Below are positions 48,720 to 60,763 of a DNA stretch of 64,000 nt, piece after piece. Each line of letters starts with the position of its first letter. Within the stretch, counting starts at the first letter, position 1. The notes under the pieces were generated by a model. That model was not told the origin of the DNA. It was given only the letters and a program-made list of their open reading frames with translations, and made no database searches. Source of the stretch: Triatoma infestans (Eukaryota > Arthropoda > Insecta > Hemiptera > Reduviidae); assembly GCA_011037195.1 (NCBI GenBank), contig JAAEAF010014743.1:124001-188000 (forward strand), written 5' to 3'. The translations under genes were made by a program, and so were the position numbers.

Positions 48720-49110
48720 ATGGAATAGCTTCACCAACATTCATCCCTGAATGGGTGAGTGTAATGATTGTTCTGGCGTCTAAAATGCTGTTTAGAAATC
48801 CGGATAGGGCTGATTGTGAGATGTTACTGTGTCTTTCTTCGGTCTTCTTTTAGACACTTGGTTGGAAATCTTACTGGGCATTGGGTTTTAAGGAGGCAGC
48901 TCTGCGTAATGGAGCTATACTGCCAAAATTCTTTGGAAGAATTTGTCTGGTAAAGGAGAAAGCCCAACAACCACCAAGCAACTTCTGAGTATGAGAAGAT
49001 TAATTGAGAACCTTTGGTCGGAACAAGTCGTCTGTGAAAAAGCTTTAGGCAGTCCCCTTTAAAGTTATTGTCCGATATATCGTTCACAATGCTATGGAAA
49101 TTAATATGCC
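48720..49110 (+). mobile_element. Degraded 3' fragment of the LINE family at 26-31 kb
   Basis: Nucleotide matches to 30530-30850 include TCTAAAATGCT, CACTGGGCATTG/ACTGGGCATTGGG, GGTTTTAAGGAGGCAGCTCT and AGAAGATTAATTGAGAACCT-like text. The reading frame (GNLTGHWVLRRQL) matches the LINE C-terminal region GFLTGHCGLRRHL. Many stops are present, so it is an old, heavily decayed copy. Confidence 0.7.
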
Positions 49111-49419
49111 TAATTGATATTACTACAGTTAGACCTTATTATGTTTTTTTAAATATCTTTCTGGGCACATACTTGATGTTGCCTTCAGGAACTATGATAA
49201 CCTGATCTATAAATAATGGTGCAAATAATTTTGTAATCACTAAAAAGAAATTCCGTTAATAAATACATAGACGACTTTAAAAAAAGCTTTAAATAAAGGT
49301 GATAGAGATATGTACATATATGTATGCAATAAGTATATATATACTTATTACATACATATATATACATAATACAATTATTGTGTAATATCATAATATCTCC
49401 CCAGGCAGGTAATAAAATA

Positions 49420-49729
49420 TAATAACATTGGAGTCCAGAAGAGAGCGCCGCCAATAAGATTGAACAAACCTCAAATAAATTTGAAATTCAACGTCACAAA
49501 TTTCCGCAGAATTACATAAAATAATTTTTTTTTTCGGAAAATATTTCAAATAAAAGTGATTGGTGCTTATCTGTGTGGTATGAGGAAAGCAGCATTGCTA
49601 CTACCCCCTCCCCCCGGGTAAAAATGATTTTGCTGGGAAAATTCTTCAAATAAGTGATAAGATTTATGTATATAGATAGTATAGGAAGTTTAAGGGACAC
49701 ATTGTTGGACACATTTTCGTGATAATTGT

Positions 49730-49777
<48 letters not shown>

Positions 49778-49985
49778 CAATAGTTACAATCCTTTCTTTT
49801 TTACTTAGAGAACCTCAAAACAAGCATTACCATAGTAAACTCAATTTCGAGAATTTGAGACGATCGCCTCCACTTCCTTTTTTAAAGCAAATCGATGGAT
49901 TCTAACCGAAATTTTCGTGTCCACATAATATCCAATGTAATAATTTTTCTTTTATAGCAAACAAGAGAAAGTAGACATTTCTGGA
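49420..49985 (+). repeat. Repeat A copy (forward) with long (AC)n
   Basis: Starts near GTCCAGAAGAGAGCGCC (49432-49448), as does the copy at 22424. It includes ATATTTCAAATAAAAGTGAT, a C/G-rich tract (49605-49617), a 41-base AC microsatellite (49734-49774) and AACCTCAAAACAAGCATTAC, then AATTTGAGACGATCGC and GAGAAAGTAGACA. Confidence 0.75.
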
Positions 49986-50763
49986 TAATACATTATTTCT
50001 AGGTCAAATGAGATATTATACTGTTGATGCAATCGGAACAAGAAAATACTATTGAGTAAGATCTAGTTTTCTACCTGTCGAAATGTACCCCATTCAATGT
50101 CAGTAACAGGTACCGTTAACTGTATAATACTGCTTTGCTAACAAACCACTTTTTTTCAAGAGTATTCGGCATTCTTACTTTCTTTTGCAAGCGCCATTTA
50201 ATAGTGTAACTTAAACGTCTGGCGTGAATATATGACGTCTTTCCCTTATTTCCCATATTTTCTTCAAATTTAGAATTTCCTACTAAATATTTAATAGCCT
50301 TAAATAATTTTACGTGGGGCGGTGCGAAAGCGTAGATTTTACTCAATTTGGAGCTAGAAATCTTGAAATCTATTTCCGGAGGAGAATTCAAATTTGTCAG
50401 ACGTGTAATTAATATTCTCAGTTTAAATAAAAATCTATTACTATACCAGAAGAATGGCCTAGATCAACAAATGCTTGAAATCCAACGTCACTCATTCACC
50501 AGTACTTCCTAAAAATCTATTTTTCCTGACAATGTTCTTAATGAACATTAATATTATCATATAGGAGATAGAAACGTACATTATACTGAAGTAGCACTTT
50601 AAATAGAAGCTTAACTGTTGCATAGCCCTTCAAAAATAATGTTTCTAAAAAAAAAGTTTCACATAAAAGTGATAGGGATACAGTTAAGTCCGGAAGGGGG
50701 GTAGGTGTATTGCCTGGACATGCTTGAATATAGCATGAAGGAGCTAGTAAAAAAGCATGAAGG

Positions 50764-50960
50764 ATGTCTAGCCCTTTGTGTCAGAATTGTGACTATGGGG
50801 TCAGAGGAACGGTGTATCACTATCTAGATCAGTGTCCCTTTCGCCACTATAGGTTCCGCATATTTGTTAGGGCAACATTTTCAAGGGAATGCTTGCGAGA
50901 GACATTCCATCTTAAGACCGTACATGGAATATCAATTATACATACACACAAAGAGCTATA
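50764..50960 (+). mobile_element. LINE C-terminal zinc-finger fragment, different family
   Basis: The frame reads SSPLCQNCDYGVRGTVYHYL, then DQCPFRHYR. The C-x2-C-x8-H-x4-C pattern followed by R-x-x-x-F is the usual LINE polymerase C-terminus (compare 30700-30760), but the sequence is distinct from the LINE at 26-31 kb. It is truncated on both sides and embedded among Repeat A copies. Confidence 0.55.
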
Positions 50961-51109
50961 ATTTTGATTTGCAACATTCTCTGGAAAAATTCATTTAAGG
51001 CGGTCTTTTAGAAGGGGGGTTATGTTTTCCTCAAGAGTGCTATTTTAGTTATTATACAATTCTATCTTCTGTATAACATAATAATTAGAATTAAATATGT
51101 TGCCAAAAT

Positions 51110-51480
51110 TCTGAAGAAGTGAGGAAAATCGTTGACCTAAAGTGAGTTTTTACCTTGTTTTCAGTTTTCTGCGTTTCTCTCCTCAATAAAAACACCGACG
51201 GATTTTTCTTTAAAATTTGGTACTACACTAACTATGAATATGGGGACCTAGAAGTTTTGTTTGAACATTTTTTTCGAGAAACTTCATTTAAAGAAGTTTA
51301 AGGGGAGCGGGGGAAGTTATACTTTTCTCCATTAAGTCATTTTATTAAGTTTACATTTTCCAATTAATATAAAATTGAAGACAAATAATCATTTAGTTAA
51401 AGTTATAAGTTTGAAGCAAATTTGTCAATTATAATTTCGTTAACTGCAGTAAGAGAAAGTTGTGTGAGTGTTTCACAGCA
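51110..51480 (-). repeat. Repeat A copy (reverse) with intact terminus
   Basis: Plus-strand landmarks are CTCAATAAAAACACCGACGG, TTTTTCGAGAAACTTCATTT, AGGGGAGCGGGGGAAGTT and the end CTGCAGTAAGAGAAAGTTGT then GTGAGTGTTTCACAG (51445-51478). The palindromic CTGCAG near the end recurs in other copies. Confidence 0.65.
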
Positions 51481-51589
51481 GGTGTTTGTTTTTTGTGGAG
51501 GGATATGTGCCATACTGGCTTAGGCGCCTTCGGTCACACAATAATAATAATAATAACAACATAATAATAAAATGGTAGGCATACATGTG

Positions 51590-51860
51590 TGCTGATAATA
51601 TAAGATTTAAAAAAATCGGCGCTGTTTTCTAGAAAATAGCAAAAAAAAACTGACGAAACTATTCAGAGACGTCACACTTCCGGTTAAAGGATTTTGACAG
51701 AATCAAGATTATCAGAATTATTTTATTAGAAAATCAAATTTAAGCTTGGAGCGATCGATTTGTATTTTGATGTATTTTTGTATACATCCCCCCCCCCCAC
51801 TATTCGTTAGAAACATTTTTTCGAAATCAGAGGACCTCAAAACATGTATTTTACAATAAT
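51590..51860 (+). repeat. Repeat A copy (forward), truncated
   Basis: Landmarks are AAAAAAATCGGCGCTGTTTT, GACGTCACACTTCCGGTTAA, an 11-base C run (51788-51798) and GAGGACCTCAAAACATGTAT. Confidence 0.65.
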
Positions 51861-52689
51861 TAATTTGATGTATCACTAATGTTTAAAAGTCATGAGAATT
51901 AGAGAATCCCATAACACCTTTTTTAGGGGGATATTTGTTTTTGGTGTTAATGGTAAATTGGCAACATTGTCCTATTGCAGTATTAAACAGATACCCATCT
52001 TTTTTTAAAAAACATTTTAAATATGTAACAGAACTCACTAAACATATTAGAAACAAATATATTTTGTATTATGAAATAAAGACTTGATTTTAAGCCAAAC
52101 TTCCTTGTTTTGACCACTATCCCCCCCCCCCCATCCACCTCTTAACATCGTTAACAATATTCCAATTTATAATGATCTCATTATTCACTACTATCTGGTA
52201 AATCGCCAATAAAAATAAAAGTGAATTTTTATCTGAGGATTAACCCGCGTGTTATTTTTTGCCCTCGCGCGGTAGTTATGGAACAGTGACACAGTAGCGG
52301 TTTCCTTGAAAACAATGGAGCTATTGCGTCACTCCGCCTAGTTCCGCCGTTATTTTATTTTTAGCACGTTTATTTATTCAGGTTTTAGATTCTTTTTATA
52401 GTTGGTTGGACATTGCTGTTCAAATATGTTCCAAAGGGGACGTACGCAACATTTAAAGTTTGCTAATTGCCGAACTTGTATTAATTATTGATAATCGTAA
52501 TTGTTAAAGACGATTCATTCTTCAGTGGATATTGTATCTGCTATCTGGGAAACCCACTCATTAGAAGGGCCACTTTGTGTGGTGTGAAGGTTATGGACAG
52601 CACAAAAATGGCTGAATGGGGGGAGCGCCATGCCGTCAAGATAGTAACTTTCTTCTCGAAAAAGGCTCTAACCATTTCTAGTAAGTGAA

Positions 52690-53120
52690 AGTATTGCGAT
52701 CGTGTCGAATGTTCGAAATTGAGTGTTCGTTACCCCCCTCCACAATTCCGTCTAAAATCAATTTTTCCGAATAAAACAAAAAAAATCGTCTTAAATAAAT
52801 CAGTAGATAGGTTTTAGAACTGTGCAGTTAACACATACAAGTTTTAAGAAAATCATTGAGAGCCATCGTCCTAGATAATTGCGAAAGACGCAGAAGTCTA
52901 TTCTGTAAAGTCGCCCATTTCTGGTGGAAACGTAAATGCCACGAAATGGTGATTTCAGAAGTAAGTTTCAGATTGTGATGGAATCCCCTTCCACCATGGT
53001 GAACTTAACCGAAATATCAAGTTGGAGGCCTACAAGTTTCCTGTTGTATTTCCATGGAAAAACTTAATTTCGAAAATATGACACGATCGCAATATTTCTT
53101 CTTACCAACAATTGCTATAA
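52690..53120 (+). repeat. Repeat A copies, forward, with terminus at 52686-52730
   Basis: GTGAAAGTATTGCGATCGTG (52685-52704) is the inner side of the family terminus in reverse orientation. The following text runs forward: AACATACAAGTTTTAAGAAA, AAAGTCGCCCATTTCTGGT, ACCGAAATATCAAGTTGG, AATATGACACGATCGCAATA. Junction structure is complex. Confidence 0.55.
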
Positions 53121-53259
53121 AAATGTCCGTCATACAATATATTTATATAGATAAAATTAGACAATATTTCTAAAAATATCCAAATCAGCATTATAGTGAC
53201 TCAACATTATATTAACCTCAAAAATACTAACAATTCAGCACTAGCAAAACGGAGCAACT

Positions 53260-53800
53260 TTTCATTTTTACTTTGTATATTGCGAACGTGTCAGTTTTCA
53301 AAATTGAGTTTTCACCGGAAATACATGTTCTTGTGGATCTCGGAGTGCGAAAAAAACTGTTTTTAGCGAATGGCTACAAAATATGTGCGTAATAAAATAT
53401 CTCAAAAATGAAATATCGCAGGAAAAGCTCAAACTTTGTATTTCATTTAGGTACTACCTAATGAATCGACCCGAATCTGACACGAAGTTTTGGGCAAAAT
53501 CCATCAACCGGAAATGCGACTTTACTGATTTTTTCTTCAGTTTTTTTTTACGATTTTCTCGAAAATGATTCCACCGATTTTCTAACTTTGTATACTAAGT
53601 ACACTCATAAGTGCCTATCACTTATTTAAAATATTTTTCCCTTTGGGGGGGGGGGGTTCTGGGGGAACAATAGCATTTAGTTTTCCTCTAAAGTACCACT
53701 TCAGTAGAATGTATGATTCTGTCTATCGAAATGCATTCGAAGCATTGGTAGAATTCCAAAGTTAAAAAATCTGGTGTGATACACTCACACACTTGCTCTT
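53260..53800 (-). repeat. Repeat A copy (reverse), long
   Basis: Reverse landmarks include AAATTGAGTTTTCACCGGAA, ATACATGTTCTTGTGGATC, CATCAACCGGAAATGCGACT, TTTCTCGAAAATGATTCCAC, CTATCACTTATTTAAAATAT, a 12-base G run (53645-53656), TTCCTCTAAAGTACCACTTC and CTGGTGTGATACACTCACAC. Nearly all family segments are in order. Confidence 0.8.
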
Positions 53801-53809
53801 ATCCCAGTT

Positions 53810-56370
53810 TCAAAATTGTAATTGACAAATTTTATAGTTAGTGTACCAAATTTAATGAAATTCGTCAGAGTTCGTCGAAAACTGAAAAACTGTTCAGTAA
53901 AAGCGCACTTCCGGTTTACTAATTTTCTTGAAACTCGGAATTTTGGCCATTTATTAATTTCTAATTAATTTTGTCTACATGGTAGAATGTATTTATTTAT
54001 TTATTCTTACATCTAAACGATTAGCTTATTGTAGGTAGGGAGTTGCTTTAATCTTAGTACATCAGAAAGAATACAATGTACACATATAAATAGCAATAGT
54101 TATAAAATAAAAATTAAACTAATACAAAATAAGATTAGTCCTTATTTCTTAATTTTAAACTGTTTACGTACAATAAATAGATACAAATCATTCAAATGTT
54201 CGACTGAGGTGATATTTAACAGATTGGCAAGTATGAATTCATCAGTTTCACTGTTATTGTGATTTATATATTTTGATATATACTTATTTCTAAGACATGT
54301 AAAGAATTTACACTTTAACAAAAAATGAATTAGATTATCTTTTTCTGTAGAGAAACAATAAGGGCAGTTACATTATTGAAAAACATATTTTGTTATTAAT
54401 GTATACCGTGGTATGAATTATAGAGGCTAGTCTAAGTTGAGAGATTATTCTAATCTTACTTATATGTACATGAAGTGATAAAAATTTGAAATGCAAAGTG
54501 GAGGGAGCGATTAGTCTAGAATATGGGTTGTAGGATGAATTAAAAATTCTATCTAGGTCTTTGGATAATAGATTATTTTTAAATGCATAGACCAGGTCAT
54601 TATATTTAGTTTGAATGATATTTGGATCCTGCAAAGACCAAAGATAATCGGCACCTGTAAGGCAAAGACTGGTTCTCATTTCATCCACCCATTTAAATCG
54701 AAAGCTATAGTTGTCCGAGAGAGCCATTAATCTGTTAAAACATATTTTTGGAATTCTCTCGTTCGGCATCTTCAAGAGAGATTTAACCATTTTTTGAAAT
54801 ATCTTCAACTGAACATGGCTCCTCTTACATAATAATCTGGGGTGGTTATCGGCAAGTAAAGAAGCTTTTTAAAAAAAGACAACTGCCCACGTCCAACGAC
54901 ATTCCCGTACTTACAGCCCCATGTTTCTGACATATACAGTAAAGCCGATTGGGAGATACAATCAAGAATTATGCCGTTTGATTGCCAAGAATCGGATTTT
55001 GTGCCTTTCAGTATATTCCATACTACAGTATTGACAGCGGAGCATTTACTAAGAAAATATTTAACAGACTGTCTAAACATACCAGAGCTATAAAATGGAA
55101 CACCAAGGTAATTAAATATTTGACCATTTTAATTTCAATACCATCGTATATGAATTTATCATATTTGGGGATACGTCCACCTCTACTAAATGGTAAGATT
55201 GAAGTTTTATGAGTGTTGACGGTTAAACAGTTCTCTGAACAATAATTGTATAAAATATTTAAATTTGAGTTTCCTGCCAAGATGAAGTCAGCATTACAAC
55301 ATCATCGGCATGGCATACAGCAACATAAGTAAATCCTTATCTTTTTGTATATTAATGCCATGTGAACCATGAGCGGTAAAATAATCAATTATATTTGAAA
55401 TGAATAACGAGAAGAGTAGAGGGCTTAATAAAACCTCACCCTGCAGTACTCCCTTGGTAATCGGTATTTCCTTGGAAGATTTATTCCCTTCCGAAATTAT
55501 GAGAGTTGAGGATTTATATAGGTTCATTATTATTCTAATAATTTTTACACTTACTGCAAGTTGATAAAGCTTGTGCCACAGCAGTTCATGATTTACAGAA
55601 ACAAAGGCTTGTTTAAAGTCTATCTAGATCGTAGAATTGTATAATTAACTATGATAGCACTTAAGAGAAAAACATGACCCCCAGCCCCCTTAATGACTTT
55701 ATCAGGAGAAATGTTTCAAATAGAAGTTATAACTCTTTATCTGTGTAGTTCACGTCCCTAGTTTAAAGAAAATCGTTAGAGCCGTTTTCGAGAAAATAAC
55801 AGAAAACTAAAAAATACATTTCAGTAAAAACGCACTTCTGGTCATCCGATTATTTTCAAACTCGGAATTTCAACAGTTTATTTAATTCTAATTAATATTG
55901 TTTAGATGACAGAATTGTATAGTCAACTGAAACAAGCACTTTAGAGGAAAACCTAACCCCACCCCTGCCCCAAAAGTGCCCTTAAATGAATTTTCCCAGA
56001 GAAATGTTTCAAATAAAAGTTGTATATTTTTGTATGTGTAGTTGATATACCAAGTTTGAAATATACCGTTGGAGCAATTTTTGAGAAAATCGCAAAAAAG
56101 TGAAAAAACAAATTCAGTAAAGTGGTACTCCCGGTTGAGGAATTTTGACAGATGAAATACTACTGTCGGATCCCTGGTGATATCTAAACGGAATATCAAG
56201 TTTGAACTTTCTACGATTTTTCGTTTTTGAGCTATGCTGTTCATATACACATGCACGCACACACACAAATCATTTTCAAAAAACTACTTTTTTTGACTCA
56301 GAGGACCTCAAAACGATATTTCCGGTGAAAACAATTGGTATGATTACCTGTTACTAGGAGTGAGAGAAAG
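53810..56370 (+). repeat. Repeat A copies (forward, tandem subunits), split by a LINE
   Basis: Repeat text runs to GGTAGAATGT (53981-53990) and resumes at GTAGAATTGT (55631-55640); a LINE fills the gap. After it, two subunits follow (55640-55880 and 55895-56150), each with GAAACAAGCACTTTAGAGG-like text, a C-rich tract, TTTCAAATAAAAGTT and CGTTAGAGCCGTTTTCGAGA. The copy then has GAGGACCTCAAAACGATATT and GTTACTAGGAGTGAGAGAAA. Confidence 0.75.
53991..55630 (-). mobile_element. 5'-truncated non-LTR retrotransposon, reverse transcriptase C-terminal half
   Basis: On the minus strand the RT reads DFKQAFVSVNHELLWHKLYQ (block with catalytic Asp), KGVLQGEVLLSPLLFSLFI, then after a frameshift VCHADDVVMLTSS (YADD motif as HADD), the C-terminal YLGVPFY-like thumb, and a long C-terminal region ending EKDNLIHFLLKCKFFTCLRN. 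A tail of AAATAAATAAATA ends at 53991. The flanking GTAGAATGTAT / GTAGAATTGTAT looks like the target duplication. Several frameshifts and stops break it. The clade is unresolved. Confidence 0.8.
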
Positions 56371-56640
56371 TAAAAAAAAATCGGTTAACCGGTAATGCGA
56401 CTTTACAAAATAGGTGTTTGGGGTTTTAATTTTTTTTTCGAAAAAGACAATAACGATTTCCTTTAAACTTGGGATACTAACTCTGCATAGATATAAACCT
56501 CTATCACTTTTATTTGAAATATTTTCCCCCCAAAAATCGATTTTATTGGTTCTGCGCAATTTGTGGTGTTAAATTTCAGAAGTTATTTTAAGATCGTTTA
56601 ATGTTATTAGCGCTCTCTTCTGGATTACTATGTAATCACT
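56371..56640 (-). repeat. Repeat A copy (reverse), abutting forward copy
   Basis: TCGGTTAACCGGTAATGCGA, GACAATAACGATTTCCTTTA, CTATCACTTTTATTTGAAAT and GTTATTAGCGCTCTCTTCTG run in reverse order directly after the GAGAGAAAGTAAAA terminus of the forward copy. This is a second head-to-head junction like the one at 44890. Confidence 0.65.
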
Positions 56641-57119
56641 TTGTGCCTGCCTGGGTTGATGCTTCCCCCCTCCCGCCAGCTCTATATTTATTGTGGAACA
56701 AATTAATAAGAAAATTTATAATTGTATATAGAATCGTGTTAACAGCAGTCACAGGGAAGTCGGGTGAATGTTTCACACTACAATTATCTTTTATGTTTTT
56801 TGAAGATATTCTTCTTGCAATGGAATATTTGAACAAAAGTTGACGCCAGTTGTCAAGCGTGACAGCAGAGATTATAGAATCAGGGCAAGAGTAAGTTTAA
56901 ATGGGAACCCTCATGGGACAGAACTGCCTGCAATGCTCCTATCTGAAATGTATAAAAACAAAATTTAAAATGGAAATCAGCTGTTTGTAGAGAGAGATTA
57001 CTTTTCTTTATTTCTTATTGGGGAGGTTACAAAGTTCTACACTATAAAAGTGCCTTCTATATTGGAAAATAATGATGAAAACTAAAAAAAATCTGGTGTG
57101 AAACACTTAAAACGAGTAT

Positions 57120-57295
57120 TTTAACGTGAGTGTATTAACTGAATTTGCTCTATGCAAGTCTATATTATCATACTGTTTTGACAAAAACATCCTGATGTTG
57201 GGCGAACGCCCGAAACGGTTGATGACCACAAAAAGAAGCAGGCTATCACGGAAAATATGTCTGATACTTTCCAGCTCTGCCACAACAACTTAACA
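57120..57295 (+). mobile_element. Half copy of the 17.2-kb foldback element, with hammerhead-like motif
   Basis: GTGAGTGTATTAACT matches the spacer of the foldback element (17366-17380). One arm and the CCAGCTCTGCCACAACAAC tail follow. The motif at 57188-57224 has CATC, CTGATGTT, stem II GGGC/GCCC, GAAAC, GGTT and GATG (pairs with CATC). Only one arm is present, so the inverted duplication is not obligatory for the family. Confidence 0.6.
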
Positions 57296-57479
57296 TGACT
57301 TTCTCCTAATGCAATGAATACAATCTAATAGACAAAATCGTCTCTAAAATGATAATGTTTGCAAACGTTTAGTTGGGGTTATCATATACACCGACTGTAA
57401 CTAGTATAGCTGCGCCATCTGTCTCAGCTTGTAGCAGCCGTTTCAATTTTAACCTAACCGACAGGTAACCAACAACCAT

Positions 57480-58480
57480 CCAAAACCAGCCCTTTTTTTC
57501 CCCAAAAAATATTTCAAATAACAAAAATACGTAATTATCTGTGCAGTTCATGTTCCAAATATGAAGAAAAACGTTGTGGCCTTTTTCGAGAAAATTCCCA
57601 CCCGAAAAACTCATTAACCAATTAAGTCGCATAATATAATTAATTAAGTTGGTAAATCATTAATTGTACTTAAATAGCAGTTTAGAGGAAAGCATAACTA
57701 TAATGTCCCTCAGAAAACCCCCAAAATATATTTTCCCAGAATATATAAAATAAAAGTGATAGGCATTTATGTATATAGACAGTATGCAAAGTTTAAAGAA
57801 AATCATTTCCGAGAAAATTAAAAATTTGTTTGATGAATTTTGACAGAAACCTTCCGTAATTAGATACGGCTCGTACTAACCAAGTTTGAGCCACCCGCGA
57901 TTTTTCATTTTTAGATATTTTGTTCATACCAGAGAACATTAGCTAAACATTGTTTTTTCGTACTCATGGGACTTCAAAACATGTATTTCCGGTTAAAATT
58001 GGATTTCCAAAATTTGACACGATTGCAATACTTGATCTTACCAATAGATGGGCTTAGCATTCATATGAATATATGGTAAGGGAGGTATAGTTGTCGGATT
58101 TTAGGGCATACAAAAGTGTACCTGGATGAGTCTGCATTTTATGGCGCTATCTTTCAGTTACCGGCTAAACTTGAACGGCAATTTAAAGTGAAGCCTAAAT
58201 TAGAACAGAATCCGCCTAAAATAACATTTTCTGGGAAATATGTTTCCAATAAAAATGTGCGTTTAATGTGCAGTTGGTATTCTAAGTTTAGAGGAAATCT
58301 GAGGAACAGTTTTCGAGAAATTTCCGGTACTTCCGGTTAGCCAATTTACTACAAACTTGGAATACTAGCAGTGCTGGTTGTGGATCATAATGTGGGCGCC
58401 ACTTTAAAGATAAACTCAAGGTTGAAGCGCATCTGGGCTGCTCCAATAATCATTTTTCTTAGGATACTGTTTCAAATGAA
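57480..58480 (+). repeat. Repeat A copies (forward), two or three subunits
   Basis: The series includes AAATATTTCAAATAACAAAA, TAGCAGTTTAGAGGAAAGCA, a C-rich tract (57718-57726), ACTTCAAAACATGTATTTCC, AAATTTGACACGATTGCAAT, and a further partial unit at 58190-58480 with TTTTCGAGAAATTTCCGGTA. Confidence 0.65.
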
Positions 58481-60580
58481 AATGTTGCATAGTTGCAGCT
58501 AGTAAGGGAACTTCAAAGAGACCCGTGTAAAACTAAAGGGAAAAAACATGTTATGTCGCGGTTCCTATTGATGATTTTGATCGAAGCCATTGTAAAGGAT
58601 CTGTTGGTGGTTTGTGTTACGGAACATTAGGTTTGTTTTTGTCATAATCTGTTCAAACATTCATACAAATACAAATCATTCGTTAAAAATGAGGTTTTCT
58701 TTTTCTACTCAGGGAAAAAGAGACGTTATTCTGTAATGGATGCTTTTGGGAATTGGTCAGAAGAGGAATAACTTAGGTTGAGTCAAGTTAAACTTACTTA
58801 AACACTGTTTCTATTATGTGCGAATAATTACCACTGCAAGGACTTTACACTGTCTATTTTTAGGGTGAGAATATGGTAACGTGAGAAGAGAGTGACAGAC
58901 TGACTGGCAGAGTGACGGTGTGAGTATGAAGTATATTGAAAGTTGACGGTTGACGGTGACTCAATGTGACTCAATGAGTTAGAATCCGGCACTTTTTATA
59001 CAGGCAGCTGGAATAGTCCCTACTCTTTTTAACTTCTCCTATCAGAGTTTGCCCGCCCTACGAGCTTGAGGGAGAAATGTAGTGAACTTCAGGTGCAGAG
59101 TAATTTGTTCACTGATTCGATCCATTACATTTTTCATTGACAAATTACAGCACTAAATGAAAGTAAAAATATTTTATTTGCCATTTTTCAGCATATTATC
59201 AGCAAAATTTTTGTTTAGACAACCTCTGTCTCTCTTTCTTAAGTTTTAAGGGAATTTTGTACCAAACTAAAATAAGCACATTGCGGTTTTTTCTTGTGTA
59301 AAAGGATTTGTAATCTGGTCGTAAGTAGGTATGTGTGTGTGTGTGTGTTTGTGGTGCGCAATACACTATTGAGAAATAAGAGGTATAGATGGAGCCTTCT
59401 GCGGGTGGTACACTCTGGCGAACCGCAATCTAATTAAAAAGTCGTCCAGTTGCTTCCAAGTAGGAAAATCAGGGTTTTGTACTTTGGTCTGCCTGCTGTT
59501 TTCCTCGCTTAAATTTCCCTTCCACTTTTTCTCATTTCTAATTTTCCCCTACACAATCCCATTAATTTACCCCCCCCCCACCATAATCATTTAAACGATC
59601 TTTATTAATTCAATTGGTTTTGACTTCATTAAATCTGTAGAGTGAATCCCAGAGCTGATTAAGTTTTTTTTTTTTTCTCTTACTGCTGTAAGAGGAAGTA
59701 TTGCGAGCGAGTGTGCGAACAAAATGTCTCAAAAATGAAAAAGTTTCAAGTTTGTTGTTTTTGTTTTGAGATAACCTGTCACGTGCGGGTTACAACTCTA
59801 CGCAGTACAACTCTCAACTCTCAAAAATTCAAAAAAGCCGTTTAAAAAAAAATAACTGTTATTAATAATGCAGAACATTTTGTTAAGGAAGGGGGCTTAA
59901 ACAAGGTCAGATATCCAGAATTTGAATCAGGTTTTAGATGCAAAAGGTTATAAATGTGATTAGGAGACTTCATTGTTGTTGTTGTTGTTATTAGAAATGG
60001 TGATGTAATCCGGAGACTCGAATACACCTTTGTAAACAAATCTGTAAGCGCCAATCATATAAACAGAAAATAACTTAGGAAACTAATTTTATTAATGCAT
60101 ACAATATTATATAAGAGTATAAAAATAGATACACACTTTCAATGGACTGTATAATATATGTGATGGTGCAACAAGAAATCTATTCAATTTGTGTATATAA
60201 ACACGTAAAGTACGCATATTCCAAACAGCTGGGAGCGTCATTTTTGATGGACAATATTAAAAAGTTGATTAATAATTTTAGACAAAACGCTTCAACTACT
60301 TTTCTTTTCACTGTAATAATAACAAGGATTATATGATATTTTTCTGCAACCTTGTAATAAATGTACAATTATTGAATCAAAAATATTGACTGAACTTATT
60401 ATACTTTTAATCACACATGACAAAAGGATGTTCAATATTATTGGTCTCTCAACAATGTAATCTTCATTCTCAGCCTGCCACTGTTGGTAGGTTGGCAATT
60501 ATCCTCCCACCACCACCTGTTTCTTTATCTAAGGACAAATGAGCAAAATTTCAAATTTAAAGAAAATATGTTAAAGAAAA
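58481..60580. other. No gene seen
   Basis: Mixed AT-rich sequence with a GT microsatellite (about 59332-59348), a 10-base C run (59570-59579) and a Repeat A terminus (CTCTTACTGCTGTAAGAGGA, 59679-59698, followed by AGTATTGCGAGCGAGTG). The short open frames show no recognisable proteins. Confidence 0.5.
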
Positions 60581-60763
60581 TATGTACGTCTCTCGGTTTA
60601 AGTGAGTAGTTGATTCCCAGATAGAAGTCTGTATTGATTTAGTCAAAGTATGTACTGCTTCGTCTGTTTTTAAGGAAAGGGACAAGTTGAGTTTACTTTC
60701 TAGTACAGTCTGGAAAAGGTCCCAGTCAATTAGTCCAGTAATTAGAGTCGGGCGGGAAGTACC

